From contig CM055318.2 in assembly GCA_029255685.2 (NCBI GenBank), forward strand, positions 31,794,001-31,858,000: a stretch of 64,000 bases of DNA, in the 5' to 3' direction. Position numbers and translations under genes: made by a program. Source of the DNA: Silene conica. Its lineage: Eukaryota > Streptophyta > Magnoliopsida > Caryophyllales > Caryophyllaceae. Below are positions 36,559 through 47,428 of the stretch, one piece after another (position 1 is the first letter of the stretch; each line of letters starts with the position of its first letter). Under the pieces are notes generated by a model, which did no database searches, was not told the origin of the DNA, and worked only from the letters and a program-made list of their open reading frames with translations.

Positions 36559-38048
36559 GTTTTCCCCCTGGGACTGATCCTTTGATTTTTTCAGGTACCC
36601 CTCCGCAGCCTACCATCGGGCGAACGCCAGAGATCTCAGTAGGAGCAGCACCCGTGAACCAGTCCAGCACTGGAGGGTGGCAAGGAGGAGCACCAACGCA
36701 GTCAGCAGTTGGTTGGTATCCAGGACCAGGCTTCAGTTCGTCCGTGGCAGCCAACCAACCAGCCGCAGGACCTTGGGGAGGAGCCCCTCCAGGCTTATTC
36801 CCTCCGCCAATCAACCCGACTACAGGTCCCTAGGGAGGAGCCCCTTCAGGCTTCTTCCCTCCGCCAGTCAATCCATTCCCTGGAGCATGCAGTCTCTCAG
36901 ACCAGCGCTACCAGGAGTTGAAAGACATGATCACCAAGATACCTGGTATGCCAAGGCCAATGGAGAAAGCTTCCCAGGACAGCTATGCAGATTCACCATT
37001 CATCGACAATATCGCCCTGATCAATGTGCCCAAGGGGTTTGTGCCACCAACCATGACACTATATGATGGTACGGCCGACCCCCTGGACCACATAAACCAG
37101 TATAAGCAGAAAATGATGGTGGTAACCGCAACCGGAGCACTTAAGGAGGCTTGCATGTGCAAAGGATTTGGGTCAAGCCTATCCGGAGCAGCCCTGCACT
37201 GGTTTGTGGGATTGCCCAACCGTAGCATCTCCTCCTTTGCAGATCTGGTTAATGCCTTTAATCAGCAGTTTGCTAGCATCATGAAACCAGAAAAACAGAC
37301 CAGCGATCTATACAGAATTGTTCAAGGATTCGAAGAAACCACTCGAGATTACCTCACCAGGTTCAACAAGGAGAAGGTTGCCATTCCACATTGTGATGTA
37401 CCCACTGTCATCGAAGCCTTCCGCAGGGGGTTACATCACGATTCAGACCTGTACAAGCAGTTGACAATGCACCCATGCACTGCCTTTGCTAATGTACAGG
37501 CCCAGGCAGTTGCAGCCATGAGGCTGGAAGAAGACGCTGCCTCCAGAAGAAGTACCTATGACACAGAACCTGTGTCCAGGAAAGCACCAGAAGAAAAAAG
37601 GAGCAAAAGATCAAAGCCCTACAGCAAGCCAGTGAGCAAAGTATCTGAGAGCACCGGTGGTAAAAATGATGCAGATCCACCTCCGACGGTCAACGAGTAT
37701 GGCTTTACCACCGGGATGGCTGGCTTGCTGAAGGCCTTAAAAGAACTCAAGGGAGTCAGATGGCCAAAGAAGAAAGAGGAGCGACCCAACGACCGCCGTG
37801 ATGCTAGCAAAAGATGTGAATTTCATGATGACATAGGTCATACTACGGATGAATGCTATACCCTCAGGAAGGAGGTCCGATTCCAGTATGACCGAGGCAA
37901 CTTGGATCATCTACTCCCAGAGAAGTCCACCAGAGTCAATGCAGCCAGCCAGGTGCAGCCCTCACCAGCTCCTCCTTGTAATAGAATTGTCAATGTCATC
38001 ACTGGAGGATCAGAGTTGTGTGGGCTCACCTACTCAGCAGCCAAATGA

Positions 38049-38543
38049 CGTGTAACTGCAGCTAAGGGAGACAAGCCAGAATCATCATGCAGAATAGCAA
38101 GGCAGGACCTCCCAGCAGTAACTTTTGACGAGACAGATGCAGAAGCTGTACCAGAGCAGCACCATGATGCCCTGATTATCACATTGAACATCGGCAACTG
38201 TGAGGTCAGGAAGGTCATGGTAGACACAGGCAGCTCCATCAACCTGCTAATGCTGGATGCACTAAAGAGCATGGGATTTGACGAGAAGGACCTGACAAAG
38301 AAAGCTATTCCTCTGGTCGGATTCAGTGGAGAAACAGCGCATACCCTGGGGGAAATCACCATCCCCACCTACGCCGGAGGGCTGAACAAACAGGTAAGGT
38401 ACTTAGTTATTAATGGTCCATATACTTACAACGTTATTCTTGGCAGGCCCTGGATCCACGAAATGCGAGCAATCCCGTCAACGTACCACCAGTGCCTGAA
38501 ATTTCCTACACCGTGGGGAGTTCAGGAGATACGGGGAGACTAG
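38049..38543 (+). pseudogene. Gypsy aspartic protease
   Basis: Retropepsin domain that would mature the Gag-Pol polyprotein. VMVDTGSSINLLMLDAL carries the catalytic Asp-Thr-Gly at about 38220-38232, followed by the flap region and IPLVGFSG, and VILGRPWIHEM near 38450. It is in frame with gag (separated by TGA at 38046) and with reverse transcriptase, and ends at TAG 38541. The domain itself looks complete. Confidence 0.85.
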
Positions 38544-39494
38544 GAGGAGGCCAAAGATTGTTATAAAGTAGCTCTTAAAAGGACCACCAGACCACCAGTT
38601 GCCAGAGCATAGCAATTACAGCAACTGCACATCCAGGAGGAGTACATCGAGCCCCAGCAGGCAGAAATCGATGAGGTCCACCTGGATGAGCAGCACCCAG
38701 AAAGGACCGTGTTCGTAGGCTCAGAGTGCTCTGGAGATCTGCGCCAGCAGCTCCTCCAGCTGCTCCGAAAGAACGTGGACTGCTTTGCCTGGTCCCACAA
38801 AGACATGATTGGGATAGACCCAGAGATCATAACACACAAGCTCAGCATAGATCCAGGATTCAGACCAGTACAACAGAGGCGCAGGAAGTTCGCAGCAGAA
38901 AGACACCAGATCATAAACCAGGAGGTGGATAACCTTCTGGAGGCAGGAAAGATTAGGGAAGTCAGGTACCCAGAATGGCTATCTAATATAGTGGTGGTAC
39001 CAAAACAGAATGGTAAATGGAGGGTCTGTGTGGATTTCACAGACCTGAATAAGGCCTGCCCCAAGGACCCATTCCCCTTGCCACATATAGATGCTATGGT
39101 AGACGCCACTGCAGGCCACGAGATGTTAACCTTCCTAGATGCCTGGAGCGGGTACAACCAAATCAAAATGGACCCGGCAGACCAGGAGAAGACGACATTC
39201 AGGTCCGAAAGAGGCATCTATTGCTACAACGTAATGCCCTTCGGTCTTAAGAATGCTGGTTCCACATACCAGCGGCTCGTCAATATGATGTTCAAAGACC
39301 AGATAGGACGCAATATGGAAGTCTACATAGACGATATGGTGGTCAAATCCAAGCAATCGGCAGACCACACCCAGCACCTGGAAGAAACATTCAACACCCT
39401 CCGGAAGTACAAAATGAAGTTAAATCTAGCTAAGTGTACCTTGAGTCTCATACCATCTCAGTGGTTACTAATCACCCACTCAAGACGGTTATGA
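38544..39494 (+). pseudogene. Gypsy reverse transcriptase, C-terminally deleted
   Basis: Palm and fingers are present: GKIREVRYPEWLSNIVVVPK, WRVCVDFTDLNKACPKD, GYNQIKMDPADQEKTTF, MPFGLKNAGSTYQR and the active-site VYIDDMVVKS (about 39325). After KLNLAKCT (about 39440) the sequence jumps to LESHTISVVTNHPLK, the end of the first RNase H, in another frame. The thumb and most of RNase H are therefore deleted, probably across a shared 'tacctt'. Upstream stops at 38541 and 38610 (both TAG) separate it from the protease. Not functional. Confidence 0.88.
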
Positions 39495-41428
39495 GAAAGC
39501 CAGAATTATCAGGACGAATGGCTAAGTGGTCTGTGCACCTCAGTGGATATGATCTCCAGTTTGAACCACGCACAGCCATAAAATCACAAGCCCTTGCAGA
39601 CTTTGTCTCCGATTTCAGCCCGGCACTCCAGACCTAAGCAGAGCAGGAAATCCTGCACCTACACCAGGGTGCCAAACCAGGCACCTGGGAGTTACGAGTA
39701 GATGGAGCTTCAAACGCCAGAGGGTCCGGAGTTGGGTTGATCCTCCGATCACCAGAAGGAGATTTAATCACCCAAGCAGTCCGATGTGAGTTCAAGACCA
39801 CAAATAATGTGGCTGAGTATGAAGCCCTAGTCCTAGGGCTACAATTAGCCCTGGACATGGGGATCAGCTGCATTAATGTATACAGTGATTCGCAATTAAT
39901 TGTGAATCACGTCAATGGAGCATATGAAGCAAGAGACCCCACAATGGCGGCCTACTTGTGTGTGGCAAAAGAGTTAATCGGCAAGTTCGCAGAGTTCAGC
40001 ATCCAGCAGGTACCTCGGGAGCAGAACACAGAGGCAGATGCACTGGCAACTCTGGGATCAACCTTCAAACCAGCGGACGTAGCCAATATACCGATCACCC
40101 ATGTTCTCAAACCAGCCATTCCTGGTCCAGATTCGGACCAGGAAGAATTGCCTATTTGCAGCAACGACCCAGACCAGGGATCAGATCAGGATTGGCGAAA
40201 GCCATACCTGGACTGGTTGCAACATAATGTCCAGCCCAGCAGTAAGAAAGAAGCGCGCAGTTTCAGGATGAAGGCTTCCAGATTCCTCCTAATTGACGGA
40301 ATCCTGTTCCGGAAATCATTAGCAGGGCCATATCTGCGATGCCTGGACCAGACCGAGGCGCAGACAGTCTTGCATGACCTCCACAGCGGAGACTGTGGAA
40401 ATCATGCAGGGGGAAGAAGCCTGTCCAATAGAGCCCTCAGAATGGGATACTTCTGGCCCACAATGCGCAAGGATGCGAAGGAATATGCAAGGAAATGTGA
40501 TGCCTGTCAAAGGCACGCATCTGTCAATCATCAACCAGCAGAACCCCTGCACCCGATCATATCCCCATGGCCTTTTATGAAGTGGGGGATGGATATTGTG
40601 GGACCTCTCCCTAGAGCACCGGGAAACAAAATGTACATATTGGCCATGACAGACTACTTCTCTAAATGGATCGAAGCAGAATCATTCACCCAGACCACCG
40701 AAGCACAGGTCATCTCTTTTATTAAGCGCAATATATTCACTAGATTTGGCATACCCTCAGAAATAATATGTGATAATGGTTCCCAATTCATTGGGAAGAA
40801 AACCGAGGCTTTCTGTGCTGGATGGAATGTATCACTCCAGAAATCTACCCCCAGGAACCCCCAGTCCAATGGACAAGCTGTGTCTAGTAATAAGATCATC
40901 ATTGAGAATATGAAAAAGAAACTACAAGAAATGGGAGGGAAATGGGCAGAGGAACTTCCTCTGGTCCTATGGGCTGACAGAACTACTCCAAAAGTAGCAA
41001 CAGGTCAGACCCCCTTCAGCCTTGTCTTCGGAGCAGAAGCGGTAATTCCTTCTGAGGTCAAAGTCCCAACCCACAGGTACGGGTGTACAACTGAGGACCA
41101 GAACCAAGTAGAAATGGCAAGTAGCCTGGACACTGTTGATGAACCCAGGACCAGTGCCTACGTCAGAATGGCCTCATACAAGCAGATGGTGGCTCGGAGC
41201 TACAACAAAAATGTCAGGAACAGAACCCTGCGAGTAGGAGATCTAGTCCTGAGAAAGGTGTTCCAGAACACCAAAAACCGACAAGCTGGAAAGTTTGCTT
41301 ACAATTGGGAGGGCCCGTACCAAGTGGAGAGCATAGTTGGTAATGGGGCCTACATGCTAATGACAATGGAAGGGGAAATGATACCCAGATCATGGAATAT
41401 ACTTCACTTAAAAAAGTATATCATCTAG
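39434..41428 (+). pseudogene. Gypsy RNase H remnant, second RNase H and integrase
   Basis: The last part of the first RNase H (39434-39637) ends at TAA 39635. The second, plant-type RNase H (about 39660-40070) keeps its four acidic positions in VDGAS, AEYEA, YSDSQL and EADALATLG. Integrase follows: HHCC zinc binding (LHSGDCGNH ... CDACQRH, about 40378-40510), then the catalytic core with MDIVGPLP (Asp) and IICDNGSQF (Asp). The third acidic residue, normally Glu in an NGQAE-type motif, is Val here (GTG, 40880-40882), so strand transfer should be lost. The C-terminal domain ends WNILHLKKYII at 41428. Frame is long and otherwise open. Confidence 0.88.
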
Positions 41429-42092
41429 AGGTGCCTCCACCAGACCAGAGCAGCTCCCTTAGACTTCAGGTTCTACTCTGTATAAAGTTTACTCTGGTTC
41501 AGCTTAAAATTTTTGTCTTGCCTTTATATTTTTTATAAGCTTAAGTTTAGAATGTCATCTTACCCATATACTTTTAAAAGAAAAAACCTAAGTTTAGTAG
41601 TCTAGGCCTTATAATTTCAAACCTTAATGTGTTTTCAATTTTCAAGTCTTTAAAAGGAAAAAAATTTTCATCATTTATTTTCTGGACCAGAATTTACTTA
41701 TCCTAGTGGACTGACCTAAAGAGGAAATCTGCGCTGATCGCAGGAGAACCTAAGTCAAGCCTGGCACCCCAGTATAGAGATGGGTATATAAAACACCAGG
41801 CCAGCACACCAAAGCAGCGATGGCCAAAATACAAACGAAACATGCATGTACAAAAGAAAAACGCCAGAAAGACGGCAGAAAACCAACAGATAAAAAAGCA
41901 AACCCCAGACAATGGGGACCATACGATTAAAGGAAAGGCCACCCAAGGCAGCCTCAAAACAGAATTGTTTTTACTGGTCCACCCGGACCAGCAGCAAAAT
42001 TACAACCATTAAGCCCACGCAGGGGCACAAAGTTCACAAAACAAAATATTAACACCCATATCAGGGCCCAGCAGACAAATTTTTAATAAAAC
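41429..42092. other. Spacer between integrase and the antisense gene
   Basis: Non-coding spacer in which the sense pol and the antisense gene end tail to tail. Contains 'gaccagcagcaaaatt' and other element-typical words. No other frame recognised. Confidence 0.5.
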
Positions 42093-44195
42093 CTACTCAT
42101 CTGGAGTAGGCCCAGCAGCAGCAACATCAGCATTGGTGGGGTCAGAGGTCACCTCCCCTTCAACATCCTGGGACCCCACCTCGCCTACTTCCTCTTCATC
42201 GTCAGAGATCAGGTCCATGTTTAACCCCTCGGGAAAATCAGAAGCAAAGGCCTTCTCCAAAGCAGCTAAGTCCCAGGTGGTGTGGTTACCCTCCTGGAAC
42301 TCCCGGACACACTTTACCTGGGTCTCAGCTGCAGTATAAGCAACATCTTCAATTAACGCCCTCTGCAGACCAGCCTTCTTTTGCTGTAGGGCCTCCACCT
42401 TCAGCACTAGTTCCGCTTCTGAAGTTAAGGCCCTCTCCAGCTTAGAGTGAGCCGTGGCTAGCTGGTTCTGAGAAGCCTCCTCCTGAGCTTTGAGCATCTC
42501 CTGACCCATAGCCACATCCTGGCGAGAACGCTCAATAGCCTGCCGCAAACTTTCCCTCAAGGTCTCCTCCAAGCTCAGCTTCTCCGATAACTCCCGCTCC
42601 TTCTTCGCCAGGGCCTCATGCATCCTTTCCACCTCCTGTCTCCTCCTCAGAGCCTCAGATTGGGCCGCCTTCGTACAGTGAAATTCAGCCAACAAGGCTT
42701 CACTCTGTCGCTTGGCACAAAGTGACAGCTCCAGAACCTGGAAATCTAGACCAGGTCAGGAAAGACAAAAAAGAAAAGGAAAAAGGGAAAGAAGAAAAAG
42801 AAGGTTACCTCAAAGGAAACCTCCGCGGTACGTCTGATCAAATCCTTGAAAGGACGAGTTTCCATAATAGAGGCAGGGGCGGGGAAAAGCAGTGAGTCCA
42901 AGGCAGACCAGAGATTAGTTCTGGACCCACCAAAATCCACTGGGAGGTCCAGGCGCAGAGCAGGAGAAGACGAACCTTCTCCAGAGGATGGCAGAGGCAG
43001 CTGCTCCAGTACAGGCTTGTAACCAGGAGTAGGAATGGTGGGAGGAATCTTGAGAGGAGAAGGATCAACATAGGGAGCCTCAGGAACAGGTTCCTGGACC
43101 AGATCAACAGTGTCAACTTCAATAGGGGCAGCCTTGGACCCAGCTCCAGCAGAGCTTCCCTCAACAACGTTCATCTTCGTTTTCTTTGAGGACCCTGCGT
43201 CCCCAGAAGCCAACCTTTTCCTGCGAAGCTGCATCACCCTGCTTACGTTAACTCTGGGCTTGCCTGAAAGGTAACAGCAGAGATCAGAGCAGACTAAACG
43301 CAGATCCAACCCAAAGAAAACAAAAATATCGAAAATACCGTACCCTCCTTCTTCACCACCAGAATAGCAGCATCCCGGACCAGCTTGGAAAACGTCATCT
43401 CCTCAACAGGAAGATCCAGGAGTTTGGCCTTTGAAGTAGGAGGATCAGCGGAATCAGGAAGCTTAGCTAAGCTACGCCCTGCGGAAACTAACAACTATCA
43501 GAAACAGACGAAAGAAAGTAAGGCAAGGAAAATAAAAAAACGCCAGAGCAAAAGCCAATACCTTCCACAGGCTGCCACTTAGCAAAAATATAGTCTGGGG
43601 AGTGAGGAAGAGTGTCAATCTTGACAAAGATAAAGCGGGTAAACCACTTACTATCATCTGGGGTAGTGGAAAAGATAATGGCAGAAGGCATATTGTCATG
43701 ACTACGAATGGTACACTGAGAATGACCCAGAGAACGAGGGGTGAACCACTGCCCCAAATCAGCCAAACCAATGTTCAGCCCCCGTTCACGGTTCAAGGCA
43801 CAAATACTGAGTAGGATCCTCCATGCATGTGGAGCAATCTGGCACATAGCAAGCTTGGTTAACTTCAGGAAATCAATGATCAAATCAGGGAAAGGGAATC
43901 TAAGACCCAAACGGAAAGGATATTCATAAAAACAAATCCATCCTTCCCTTTCAAAATCGGCCTTCTCGCCAGCAAGAGGGAAGTGATAGACAACCCCATC
44001 CGGAAATCCGAATCGAAGCTTGATAAAAGAGGCATGGGACTCGTTGAAAGAGGAGTCGCATAAGTGCTTAGCCGCAAGCAACTTCTGCGACGGGAAAGGA
44101 CCAGAATAGTCCCCCGAAGCAGGGGTAGATCCGGAAGACCCAGCAGGAGCAGGAGTAGTGGAAGGAGTAGCGGAAGAAGACCCAGGAGCAGACAT
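42093..44195 (-). CDS. Spliced antisense gene of the Retand-like element (extra ORF)
   Basis: Four exons on the minus strand: 44195-43562, 43478-43344, 43263-42809, 42737-42093. All three introns (83, 80 and 71 bp) are GT-AG, and the phases join into an open frame of 622 residues. Residues 1-40 are Ser/Pro/Gly-rich. They are followed by a domain (SFIKLRFGFPDGVVYHFPLA ... EYPFRLGLRFPFPDLIIDFL ... APHAWRILLSICALN) of the type called 'putative gypsy-type transposon' domain in plants. A basic patch (RRKRLASGDAGSSKKTK) is a possible nuclear signal. The last exon is a long Glu/Lys/Gln-rich predicted coiled coil (about residues 410-560) with an acidic tail. Extra ORFs, some antisense, are known in Tat-lineage elements; their role is unknown. 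Unlike pol of this copy, it is intact. Confidence 0.8.
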
Positions 44196-44590
44196 GATGG
44201 ATTATTAAAGAGAAACAGTGAAAAAGTTTTTACAGCGGAGAAAAGAAAGTAAGAAAGACAAGAAGATGGTAAAGAAAGTAAGAGAGAAAGTGAATTTTTT
44301 GAAAGTGGTAAAAGTGAAGCAACACGGTTAAAAGGGTATTTATAAGGAAACAAGTGGATGAAATTTGAAAGTAAATTCAAATTTGAAAGGTGAAAGGTTA
44401 AAGTAAAAGAAGTAGTAAATATTGAGGGGACCAGCAGTTAATGCAAGAGTGGGGCAAGTGGGGCAGAAAAGACGGCTGAAAACAGTTGTGTCACCTCCTC
44501 AACCACCCACGTAAATTCCAGAATACCCAAAAGGTAAAAAGAAATTCCAGCCCGATTAAAACCAAGGTTAGGCTGAAATTTGGGGGAAAT

Positions 44591-45126
44591 TGTTTAGCCC
44601 AAAATTTACATCTCACTGTTGGGCCCAAGGATAAATAAATAAGCAGCCCACCACAAGGAGCAGACCAGAAGCAGATCAAAAGCAGACCAGACGCAGATCA
44701 GAGCAGAAAAAGAGCTGTTGGAGAAAGGGAATGGGTCAAAACCCTAAGGGGATATTCCCCTATATTCCCTCCTACATTCCAGCACCAGAGCAAATCAGTT
44801 GAACATGCAAATCCGCAGCTATAAAAGGAAAAGCTAGGGCATTCTTATTCATTCAGTTCATACGTTGTAAACTTACTACTTTCGCAAAATACTTGTAATC
44901 CGTCTTCAACAGTGAATATCCTCGATCATAGTAAAAATATTGGTGGGATTCCGTTCCCCCCCGCGGTTGTTTCCCTCAACGGGTTTTTCCGCGTCACCAA
45001 AACCTCTCGTGTCATTCCTTATTTCTTTTGTTCTCTATATTTGTTTCTTACGTAAAATCCGAATATTGGTTGGTACTTTGACCCGCAACACATAAACTTG
45101 ACCCGGTAGAAATTTTACCAAAACAA
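44591..45126 (+). repeat. 3' LTR of the gypsy element
   Basis: 536 bp, TGTTTAGCCC ... CAAAAACA, preceded by the polypurine run aaatttgggggaaat and followed by agtac. Confidence 0.92.
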
Positions 45127-45131
45127 GTACC

Positions 45132-46167
45132 ATAATATTCTAGGACAAAATTCAAACCATAAAATTGCGTTATAAATTAAAGAAAAATTTGTCGAGAAAA
45201 AAGTTGTGCCCACCGCCCCACCCTATGTCAAAATCTTGCCTCCACCCTTGGCCGGTTCTAAACATCTCGAGACCCTAGGCAAAATAGTAAAACGGGGCCT
45301 TTATTACAAAAAATATGTCAATTATTCCGCGTGTCATTATTAATACATGAACAATTTTTTTGGGGGTTGCTCAATCATGGACAAGTTTTACTTAGTTATA
45401 GACTTAATTGACCACTATACCCCTATTTTTTCATAATATTTACAATTTTATTTCAGCTTCTCTGTCTAAGTATCAACCCCAAATAAAAATCTTTGTTCAA
45501 AATTAACATCATGAACAACTCAAATACCAAATCCAAAACGAGAAATTGAGAATTGGCCAACATAATGAAGAGAGTTATCATCTTACTGCCTCTGCTCGAT
45601 CTTCGCCATAGATTTTGCCCAAACTCAGCCTCTGCTCTTCGTCGTCGCTTTTGTCATTCCGCGTCTACTGATGAAATCAAATCACAATTTAAGTAGTTGG
45701 AACAGTAACTTCGTCATTAATCATTGAACATCCTACAAATCTAATATTATTGTGACAGAATTTAATTTAAATAACAATCGAAAAAAGAAAAATAAGGAAG
45801 AAAATGAACAAAATAGAAAACTACTTAAAAATCCTAATTTAATTAGTCTAAATCAATTTTTTTTAATTTCATATAATATAATTGATAAAGGTAGAGATTA
45901 GAAAAATTAATTGATCAATATGAGAACTAGCATCCATAGTTGTGTGATTTTGACGGATTGGAAAAATTGGATTTGAAATTTTGATTAATTTTGTGAGGAA
46001 TAGAATTAGAGAGAGTTTTCTTTTAAGATAAAGGGTATAGAATGGAAAAATAATAATAAAAAAAAGTCCATGAATGAGTAAAACTCGTACATGAATGAGC
46101 AATTACGATTTTTTTGCCAACGAGCATTTTGAGATGCAAAAGCATTAATAATAAAATCGACATTAAT
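45132..46167. repeat. Second unit of the tandem duplication, right part
   Basis: Continues the unit begun at 21505-21966. It corresponds to 20457-21504 and includes the right end of insert copy B with ggccggttc at 45250-45258. Beyond 46167 single-copy hAT sequence continues. Confidence 0.8.
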
Positions 46168-46499
46168 GTTTTCCAAAAGTTCTTTCTCTATTGACAACAT
46201 TGCAAGACCATTCAACCGCTCTTCTGACATTGACGACCTGTCAAGTAGGATTTAATCAACTTTAACTTCGAAAAACTTCTTTCAGCTGACGCCACAGTTA
46301 CCCGAACTGTTAAAAAGATTATATACACGATTGAAGCATTTGGATAACAATCTGCACAATTGACAAACTCCAGAATTTCAGTGGCGGGCAATAATATATT
46401 TGGCAAAATATATTGTAAGACTTTCAATTCCGAGTAAAGATCATTTAAATCAACATCAGCTACATATGTAGAATGAAAACTTACACAACATTCTCTCAA
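46006..46499 (-). pseudogene. hAT transposase, C-terminal dimerisation region
   Basis: Minus-strand translation gives RVTVASAERSFSKLKLIKSY (46200-46310) and, after a frame change, MSEERLNGLAMLSIEKELLENIN, the conserved end of plant hAT/TTF-type transposases. It is the 3' continuation of the fragments at 49627-50928; the gene is split by the TIR element at 46593-49560. A shortened copy of the same end lies at 21245-21500. Broken by frameshifts. Confidence 0.8.
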
Positions 46500-47149
46500 T
46501 TAATTTTCACCTAATGACTTTAACTTTTTAAATAAAAAAAAATCCAAAAGTATTCTCTAAAGTTTTTAGTTGATCAAAATCTAGTTTTCAAACCCAATCG
46601 CGAAAGGTCGTCGACGTTTTATAACGAATCGTCGACGTAATTAAAAAAAAGACCAACTTGCCCTTTACCTTCCAAAAACCTCCTAAATTCAAAACACTAA
46701 ACCCACCCAACCCCCTCACCCACCACACACCCACAACCACCCACCTCACGCACCACCACCAACACTGCACGCACCACCACCACTGCCGAGGAGCACCACC
46801 AACACCACCGCACGCACAAGGTTAGTTTTTTTTTTTTTTTTTAATTAGACTTGTTAGTTTTAATTACACTTGTATTTTGTTTTTGTTGTTGTTGTTGTTG
46901 TTATTATTGTTGTTATTGTTAATGTTAATTAGGTTAGACTTGTTAGTTTTAATGGTAATTGTTAATGTTTTTGTTGTTTTTGTTATTTTTTCAATTTTCT
47001 TATTATTGAATTTGTGTTATTGTTTGTTCTTGTTGTTATTGTTATTGTTGTTAGTATTATTGTTGTTGTTGTTGTTAGTTGGTATTGTAAGTTGTTATTG
47101 TTGTTAGCATTTGAATGAATTGTAAGTGGGAAAATCCGATTGAGGGAGT

Positions 47150-47423
47150 TTGTGAGGACGGGAAAAACTCACGTCCTAGGTTAGTGAGGGCGGGAAAATC
47201 GCACGTCCTGGGCTGGTGAGGACGTGTGGGTGGGACGTCCATCGTTGGTGAGGACGTGGGGGGTGCACGTCCATGGTGGGCATGGACGTGAGGGTAGGAC
47301 GTTAGTGTGGGTGATGGACGGAAAAATAAGGGACTTGAAAACTGGCCGTTCTCACCGCATATGGACGTGAATAGTACACGTCCAAACCATGGAGGGACGT
47401 GTACTATTCACGTCCAAACCATG
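47150..47423. repeat. Degenerate array of gaggacg/acgtcc repeats, left part
   Basis: Repeated 'gtgaggacg...cacgtcc' phrases of variable length, each containing the inverted pair gga cgt / acg tcc, e.g. 'ggacgtgaatagtacacgtcc'. It forms one repeat field with 48983-49230, split by the solo LTR. Confidence 0.7.
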
Positions 47424-47428
47424 GTAGG

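Larger units (their letters stand above)
27599..38048 (+). pseudogene. Gypsy gag, split by the copia-type element and with stops
   Basis: Capsid/nucleocapsid precursor of the Retand-like element. The first part (27599-28207) is low-complexity Pro/Ser/Gln-rich. It continues in the same frame at 36564 once the nested element and one gtttt copy are set aside. The retrotransposon gag domain lies at about 37030-37500 (DPLDHINQYKQKM, LHWFVGLPNRSI). The zinc finger is variant: C-x2-H-x4-H-x4-C at about 37818-37860 (CEFHDDIGHTTDEC). In-frame stops occur at 36831 (TAG, probably from a Trp codon by comparison with the preceding PWGGAPPG repeat) and 38046 (TGA, possibly from CGA). It is in the same frame as protease and reverse transcriptase. 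Confidence 0.85.
26997..45126 (+). mobile_element. Ty3/gypsy retrotransposon, Tat/Retand-like, 18.1 kb including a nested copia-type element
   Basis: Bounded by the target duplication agtac (26992-26996, 45127-45131). LTRs are 26997-27530 and 44591-45126. A primer-binding type sequence TGGCGCCCACC begins at 27534. Order of genes: gag, protease, reverse transcriptase, (first RNase H mostly deleted), second RNase H, integrase, then a spliced antisense gene, then a polypurine run aaatttgggggaa before the 3' LTR. Without the nested 8.35-kb element it is about 9.8 kb. The Tat/Retand assignment rests on the second RNase H before integrase and the extra antisense gene. Confidence 0.9.

Noticed and set aside
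28188..36594. A 51-nt intron-like segment (GT...TTTTTCAG) in the gypsy gag, formed when the nested copia-type element is removed
   Set aside because: Too short for a plant intron, keeps the frame either way, and the gag reads through without splicing.
46877..47107. Leu/Val-rich 76-codon frame
   Set aside because: Low-complexity (TTG/TTA)n DNA within the TIR element.
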